Below are positions 7,137 to 10,771 of a stretch of 10,771 nucleotides of DNA, piece by piece. The DNA comes from JBHGBB01 sp041946755. GTDB taxonomy: Bacteria; UBP4; UBA4092; JAOAEQ01. A program made the translations under genes and the position numbers. Each line of letters begins with the position of its first letter. The stretch's first letter is position 1. The stretch covers positions 1-10,771 of the forward strand of contig JBHGBB010000134.1 of NCBI GenBank assembly GCA_041946755.1, in the 5' to 3' direction. Below the pieces are notes generated by a model. That model did not search any database and was not told the origin of the DNA. It saw nothing but the letters and a program-made list of their open reading frames with translations.

Positions 7137-8051
7137 TTATTTTTGTAACCCGGTTTTCGGATAGAATTCCATCCAGCCATACCAATACGACCGCATCGCA
7201 AATCCAGGGAACGGTTCCTGGATTATCGGGGTATCAAGCTGTTTATCCCAGACAATCCGGATTTTCTGGCCGCCGATAATATCCTCAATCTGGCCTTTAG
7301 CTTTCAGCGAAGTTAATAGATATGCTTTCGCCTGCCCTTTATATGCGACGCCGAAAACTTCATCCCCGGAAGTTAACCGCATATCCCGGTTTACCACCGT
7401 TTCGTTCATTAAAGGGTCGGAATTGAATCCTTTCGGTTTCTTATCGTAGGCAGCATAATAGAAATCGAACTGTTTAATCGGCATAAGGATTTTGGTATTC
7501 GGATATAAAGCTTTCCATTTCCCATATTGGCAGATGATCGGTTTCGGTCCTTGCACCAGCGCTGTTTTCGCCGGATTCCCGGGTACCGGGACTTCAGCGA
7601 TTTGCGCCCACGCTTGGTTGTTTCCTACCTGACCTAAAGCAAGAACGCCACCAAACAGTCCCGCTACTTTCAGACTATGCTCGAAATCATTCAGGCGGTA
7701 AACTACCGCCGTATTAGCCATAATTCAGTAGGTAATCGATAATTTCTGACCCCCGATCTCGTCGTTAACAATATGGTGGTACCACATCTGGCGTACCGGA
7801 TAACATCGGGCATCATTTCCGATTTTCATCCCGATGACCCATTCAGAATCCGCAAGTTTAAACTGCGCTGGGGTTCCCAATTGCGGTTGGGTTAATGCAA
7901 TAAATCGTTGCGGAGATACTGCTCGGAATTTACCCCATTGGTTCTTGCCGCCATCTAAATAATCAGCAAAAGAAGGACAAACGGAAAAACATAAAAACAT
8001 AAAAACGAAAAAACAAATTAAAAATAGCTTAGCTCGAACTATTTTTGTCAT
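7137..8051 (-). CDS. DUF3179 protein, candidate selenoprotein (in-frame TGA = Sec109)
   Basis: Read through one TGA codon (7725-7727), this is a 304-residue exported DUF3179-family protein. Residues 1-29 are a signal peptide ending PSFA. The family signature follows: WVIGMKIGNDARCYPVRQMW (71-90), then HHIVNDEIGGQKLSITY (92-108). In the family this runs directly into CPLCG; here TGA stands in place of the first Cys, followed in the same frame by IMANTAVVYRL (CPLCGTGVVF-like). The C-terminal half continues with QAWAQ, WKALYPNTKIL, and a second GV-x-G-x-AKAY/IGGQKIRIVWD unit (230-268) that echoes residues 71-108. No frameshift is involved. The downstream ATG (7721) has no ribosome binding site, whereas the ATG at 8051 has AAGGAGGA at 8059-8066 and a sigma-70 promoter. 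A SECIS-like hairpin follows the TGA. The biochemical function of DUF3179 is unknown to me; a redox role is inferred from the conserved Cys/Sec. The alternative is a pseudogene with a Cys-to-stop mutation. Confidence 0.78.
7694..7710 (-). promoter_or_regulatory. Bacterial SECIS-like hairpin downstream of the in-frame UGA
   Basis: In the mRNA, GGCGGUA-GUU-UACCGCC forms a perfect 7-bp stem with a GUU loop. The stem begins 15 nt after the UGA and the loop at nt 22. Bacterial SECIS elements, as established from fdhF-type genes, have a short stem whose apical loop lies about 16-37 nt after the UGA and has a G in the first two loop positions. Both conditions are met: G is loop position 1, or position 2 if the terminal A-U pair opens. 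The hairpin lies inside the coding frame, as in known bacterial cases. Confidence 0.72.
7725..7727 (-). other. In-frame TGA, proposed selenocysteine codon
   Basis: TGA is codon 109 of the DUF3179 gene and stands at the position of the conserved first Cys of the family's YCPLCG motif, directly after ITY. TGA differs from the Cys codons TGT and TGC only at the third base. No other in-frame TGA occurs in the roughly 3,200 codons of this window, and all complete genes end in TAA or TAG. Confidence 0.72.
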
Positions 8052-8081
8052 AAGTCTTTCCTCCTTGATAATTATGACTTA

Positions 8082-8110
8082 ATCATAGTGCAACTAAGAG
8101 AATGTGTCAA
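8082..8110 (-). promoter_or_regulatory. Sigma-70-type promoter of the DUF3179 gene
   Basis: The minus strand has TTGACA (8105-8110) and TATGAT (8082-8087) separated by exactly 17 nt. This is a perfect -35 box and a -10 box one base from TATAAT. Transcription would start near 8075, giving a short leader with AAGGAGGA at 8059-8066. It implies that the gene is transcribed independently of the hydrogenase genes upstream. Confidence 0.82.
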
Positions 8111-8163
8111 GAGAGAGTTGATGAAAGTCGGTAAATCCAACCAATAATGATTCTACTATTTAA

Positions 8164-9456
8164 CTAGTCTCTATCGATTTGCAGTTTCAAGAAGTGGCAG
8201 GAGCAGGAAATACAGGGGTCATAGTTCCGGACCGCTTGTTCGCATTTCCAGGTCAGTTCGCTATCCGATGCTTTAAGGTATAACGGTACAAAATGTTTCA
8301 AATCCTGTTCAATCACCATCTGATTCTGGGCAGTCGGCGGACAAATTTGCGCTTCGGCAATCAATCCGTCAGCTCCGACCCGATATCGATGATACAAAAT
8401 CCCGCGCGGCGCTTCAGTACATCCATGCCCAACTCCCGCCCGCGGAGTAATCGGAAGATACGCCTGGTCCGGCATTTTATACTGGTCGATAATCCGCAAC
8501 GCTTCTTCAATAGCATACAAGGTTTCAACACTGCGGGCGATGATACTTTTAAATGGGTTCATGCACGGTACTGTTAATCCAACCTGTTTTGCTACTTTCT
8601 GAGATAGCGGAGTAAGTTTATCGAAGTTGAGATTGAACCGGGCTAACGGGCCGGTATGGTAAGCCCCGCGTTGTTTGAGTTTAGAATGTAACGAAGTCGA
8701 ATGCGGCACATGTATTTCTTTGAAATAGTCGTTATATTGATCGATGGAAATATCCAATCCTTTATTCGACACCAGCCTGCCTTCATTAAACGGATATTCG
8801 TTCGGATGCCGCAACGCCACATATTCATAATCCTGTTCGAACTCCGGGAATTTGAAGGTAACGGTGAGTTTGATAGTATCGATAGCCGCTTGTTTCGCCC
8901 ATTTCAAATCGGCGACTAAGGTATTCAACTCCTGTTTAGTCGGGACTTTATAGAACCCGCCGACGCAAGCTGATATCGGATGAACCGACCTACCGCCCAT
9001 CAAGGAGACGATAGCATTCCCGATTTTTTTCATGCGTAACGCTTTTTCTACCACTTTGGGATAATCTTTTGCCAAGAGCAATGCATCTTCATATCCGAGG
9101 AAATCCGGCGCATGCAGCATATAGATATGGAGCACATGGCTTTCAATCCATTCCCCGCAATAGAATAACCGCCGTAGTTCTCGTAACTGACCGTCAACCG
9201 TAACACCAAACGCATTTTCGAGCGCATGGACCGAACTCATCTGGTATGCGATCGGGCAGATGCCGCAAATCCGGGCGACGATATCCGGTACTTCTTTATA
9301 ACTCCGGCCGTGAAGGAAGGCTTCAAAGAACCGGGGTGGCTCGAAAATATTCAGTTTTACATCAGCTACCCGGTTATTTTTTACCTGAATATAGATACCG
9401 CCTTCACCTTCAACCCGGGCGAGTGCGTCTACTTTAATTGTTCGGTTCTTTTTCAT
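8164..9456 (-). CDS. hydA: Group 3b [NiFe] hydrogenase catalytic (alpha) subunit
   Basis: The 430-residue large subunit carries the NiFe(CN)2CO active site of a cytosolic NAD(P)-linked bidirectional hydrogenase/sulfhydrogenase. The N-terminal Ni-binding motif is RICGICPIAYQ (C64, C67), and the C-terminal one is DPCISCSCH (C415, C418, H421). EGEGGIY at 16-22 and GVGHGCTEAPRGILYHRY are typical of group 3 large subunits. Length fits the family, about 430. Ni ligands are all Cys codons, so this is not a [NiFeSe] enzyme. An extra Cys (C420) occurs between the second ligand and His. Only nine residues follow the His, so any maturation cleavage would remove a very short tail. It lies 70 nt downstream of hydD, separated by an inverted repeat, and has no visible Shine-Dalgarno site. 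Specific electron carrier (NADP or NAD) is inferred from the gene set. Confidence 0.95.
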   Translation of the reverse strand: MKKNRTIKVDALARVEGEGGIYIQVKNNRVADVKLNIFEPPRFFEAFLHGRSYKEVPDIVARICGICPIAYQMSSVHALENAFGVTVDGQLRELRRLFYCGEWIESHVLHIYMLHAPDFLGYEDALLLAKDYPKVVEKALRMKKIGNAIVSLMGGRSVHPISACVGGFYKVPTKQELNTLVADLKWAKQAAIDTIKLTVTFKFPEFEQDYEYVALRHPNEYPFNEGRLVSNKGLDISIDQYNDYFKEIHVPHSTSLHSKLKQRGAYHTGPLARFNLNFDKLTPLSQKVAKQVGLTVPCMNPFKSIIARSVETLYAIEEALRIIDQYKMPDQAYLPITPRAGVGHGCTEAPRGILYHRYRVGADGLIAEAQICPPTAQNQMVIEQDLKHFVPLYLKASDSELTWKCEQAVRNYDPCISCSCHFLKLQIDRD

Positions 9457-9466
9457 ATTGAAGAAT

Positions 9467-9526
9467 GATTACACAGATTCAAACACTAATTAATCAGTGT
9501 AATCGTTTTTAGTAATCTATGTAATC
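9467..9526. repeat. GATTACAC-type inverted repeat in the hydD-hydA spacer
   Basis: GATTACACAGATT (9467-9479) pairs with AATCAGTGTAATC (9492-9504) with one mismatch over 13 bp. A third related unit, GTAATCTATGTAATC (9512-9526), abuts the hydD stop. The repeat fills the 70-bp spacer almost entirely. In the mRNA it would form a hairpin between the two cistrons; with no T-run it is more likely a processing/stability structure or a dispersed repeat than a terminator. Confidence 0.55.
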
Positions 9527-10312
9527 TTACTTTTCTTGAGTTTCGCTTTCTTTTTTAAACACATCAGCGTACGCATTAAACCCGCGGAATAATCGGACTA
9601 TTTCCGGGGCGGTTATCTGCTGTTCCTGTTTAAACCAGTGGCTTAATGAACTGGTATTCGGGGATTCCATCGGCCCGAAACAAGCATAACATCCGCGGGC
9701 ATATGCCGGGCATAACGCCCCGCACCCGGCTTGCGTTACCGGCCCGAGACACGGTATCCCTTGCGTCACCATGACACAAGGAGTTCCTTTCCGTTTACAT
9801 TCCATACACACGCTATATTTCGGAATATTCGGTTTCCGCTGGTTTAATAAGGCGCTGATAACTTCGACCAGCTGATATTGGTTTATCGGACAGCCGCGCA
9901 ACTCGAAATCTACCGCGACATGAGCGGAAATCGGGGTAGATTTATCCAAGGTACTGATATATTCCGGGGTCGGATAAACCGTACCAATATATTTATTAAC
10001 ATTAGTAAAATTCCGGAGCGCTTGGATACCGCCGGAAGTAGCGCAGGCACCGATGGTAATCACTAGTTTCGATATCTGCCGAATATGCTGGATTCGTTCC
10101 GCATCATGAGCAGTGGTAACACTGCCTTCAACCAGAGAAACGTCATAAGGCCCTGCTTTCACCGCGCGGGATGCTTCCAAAAAATTAGCGATATCGATCG
10201 CTTGCGCGACCGCCAATAATTCATCTTCGCAGTTGAGTAGATTCAACTGGCAGCCGTCGCAGGATGCGAACTTCCATACCGCTAATTTCGGTTTACTGGT
10301 TTTCTTTGCCAT
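9527..10312 (-). CDS. hydD: Group 3b [NiFe] hydrogenase small (delta) subunit
   Basis: The small subunit passes electrons from the NiFe site to the flavin subunit through iron-sulfur clusters. I take the ATG at 10312 (261 residues, MAKKTSKPKLAVWKFASCDG). The longer frame from 10360 would translate a CTCTGCGG repeat, and family members begin close to the CDGC motif. Proximal [4Fe-4S] ligands are C18 and C21 (CDGCQ), C90 (GAC) and C141 (RGCP). The C-terminal half holds eight more cysteines (C169, C172, C179, C188, C197, C201, C208, C211), consistent with two more [4Fe-4S] clusters. VEGSVTT at 61-67 is also characteristic. It lies between hydG and hydA. No strong ribosome binding site is seen before either start. 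Confidence 0.93.
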   Translation of the reverse strand: MAKKTSKPKLAVWKFASCDGCQLNLLNCEDELLAVAQAIDIANFLEASRAVKAGPYDVSLVEGSVTTAHDAERIQHIRQISKLVITIGACATSGGIQALRNFTNVNKYIGTVYPTPEYISTLDKSTPISAHVAVDFELRGCPINQYQLVEVISALLNQRKPNIPKYSVCMECKRKGTPCVMVTQGIPCLGPVTQAGCGALCPAYARGCYACFGPMESPNTSSLSHWFKQEQQITAPEIVRLFRGFNAYADVFKKESETQEK

Positions 10313-10320
10313 ATAAACTA

Positions 10321-10420
10321 CACCACAGAGGCGCAGAGCCGCAGAGTATACACCGAGCATCTTTATAATATAAAAAATGAATTTCTCTGAGCTCTCAGTG
10401 TCTCTGTGTCTCTGTGTTGT
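10321..10420. repeat. CACAGAG/CTCTGTG inverted repeat in the hydG-hydD spacer
   Basis: CACCACAGAGGCGCAGAG (10321-10338) and CTCTGTGTCTCTGTGTTG (10402-10419) pair at 15 of 18 positions, around an AT-rich centre. Each arm is made of short CAGAG or CTCTG units, like those at 7091-7131. It takes up nearly all of the 114-bp spacer and explains the spurious N-terminal extension of hydD. No T-run follows it on the coding strand. Confidence 0.55.
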
Positions 10421-10426
10421 TTTTCT

Positions 10427-10771
10427 TTACAACTCTCGTTTTCCAAAGAACGGTTTTAGTTTCGGGTAATTGAACACCGGCCCGTCTTTACAGATGAATA
10501 CTGGCCCGCATTGGCAATGGCCGCAGTATCCGATTCCGCATTTCATATTCCGTTCCATTGAAATATAAATATTCGGGTCTGGTACTTCCCGTTTCTGTAA
10601 TTCGGTAATAGTAAACCGCATCATGATTTCCGGCCCGCAGACCATAGCGACAGTCTCTTGCGGGGTGAAGGTTACTTTCGGGAACAAGGTGGTTACTACT
10701 CCGACATGGCCATGCCATTGTTCATCAGCTTTATCAACGGTAACCTGGACTTCGAAATCGAACCGGCTGCG
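10427..10771 (-). CDS. hydG: Group 3b [NiFe] hydrogenase FAD/NAD(P)-binding (gamma) subunit, C-terminal part (5' end beyond window)
   Basis: 114 C-terminal residues are visible; the frame is open to the window edge, so the FAD-binding N-terminal domain lies outside. TLFPKVTFTPQETVAMVCGPEIMM includes the CGPE-x-M segment of the NAD(P)-binding domain in ferredoxin-NADP reductase-like proteins. CGIGYCGHCQCGPVFICKDG carries the [2Fe-2S] ligands C78, C83, C86 and C94 (C-x4-C-x2-C-x7-C), as in HydG/HyhG and dihydroorotate dehydrogenase electron-transfer subunits. An extra Cys (C88) follows the third ligand. It is upstream of hydD and hydA in the order expected for hydBGDA, so hydB should lie beyond the right edge. 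It exchanges electrons between the small subunit and NAD(P)H in the cytosol. Confidence 0.93.
   Translation of the reverse strand, partial: RSRFDFEVQVTVDKADEQWHGHVGVVTTLFPKVTFTPQETVAMVCGPEIMMRFTITELQKREVPDPNIYISMERNMKCGIGYCGHCQCGPVFICKDGPVFNYPKLKPFFGKREL

Noticed and set aside
7137..7721. Separate gene starting at the ATG at 7721, with the upstream ORF 7725-8051 as an independent short protein
   Set aside because: The two are in the same frame, separated only by TGA and one codon. The ATG at 7721 has no ribosome binding site and both halves are parts of one DUF3179 protein.
7725..7727. Simple nonsense mutation or sequencing error making a pseudogene
   Set aside because: Cannot be excluded, but the position at the conserved Cys, the SECIS-like hairpin at the right distance, and intact promoter, ribosome site and downstream frame all favour a functional Sec codon.
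8164..9456. [NiFeSe] hydrogenase, prompted by the nearby candidate selenoprotein
   Set aside because: All four Ni-ligand positions are encoded by Cys codons with no in-frame TGA.
10313..10360. hydD starting at the ATG at 10360, giving 16 extra residues
   Set aside because: The extra stretch translates the CTCTGCGG repeat, and small subunits of this family start shortly before the CDGC motif; the ATG at 10312 fits.
10321..10420. CRISPR-like array of CTCTG/CAGAG units
   Set aside because: Units are short, degenerate and nearly contiguous, with no regular unique spacers; they form an inverted repeat instead.

Overview
The window comes from a bacterial chromosome of moderate GC content, probably an uncultivated anaerobic or microaerobic lineage. 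The evidence is an archaeal/bacterial-type group 3b [NiFe] hydrogenase, bacterial sigma-70 and ECF-type promoters, strong Shine-Dalgarno sites and many pseudopilin-like proteins. I cannot name the phylum from sequence alone. No rRNA, tRNA, CRISPR array or transposase is visible.

Positions 1-4464 (minus strand): three tandem paralogues (one cut by the window edge) encode membrane-anchored proteins with a helical, TPR-like middle and a C-terminal GspG-like (type II secretion pseudopilin) domain. A fourth small gene is a minimal version, anchor plus pseudopilin-like domain. Three of the four genes carry the same upstream element, AACC-N16-CGTC, a canonical ECF sigma promoter pattern; the remaining gene lies 31 nt behind the small one and probably shares its transcript. 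This looks like a small ECF regulon.

Positions 4465-6386: a divergent intergenic region with palindromic repeats, then a plus-strand gene for an exported divergent polysaccharide deacetylase (YibQ-like) flanked by two golvesin-type beta domains. Positions 6387-7085 (minus): another anchored pseudopilin-like protein.

Positions 7137-8110 (minus): the most notable locus. A DUF3179 protein is interrupted by one in-frame TGA exactly where the family has the conserved Cys of its YCPLCG motif. A perfect 7-bp hairpin with a G-leading loop starts 14 nt downstream of the TGA, with its apical loop at +22, matching the geometry of a bacterial SECIS element. The gene has a near-consensus sigma-70 promoter and a strong ribosome binding site, and the second half has none of its own. 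I read it as one 304-residue selenoprotein with Sec109.

Positions 8164-10771 (minus): hydA, hydD and the 3' end of hydG, the catalytic, small and flavin subunits of a cytosolic NAD(P)-linked group 3b [NiFe] hydrogenase (sulfhydrogenase). The order fits a hydBGDA operon, with hydB expected beyond the right edge. The spacers between the hydrogenase genes are filled with degenerate inverted repeats.
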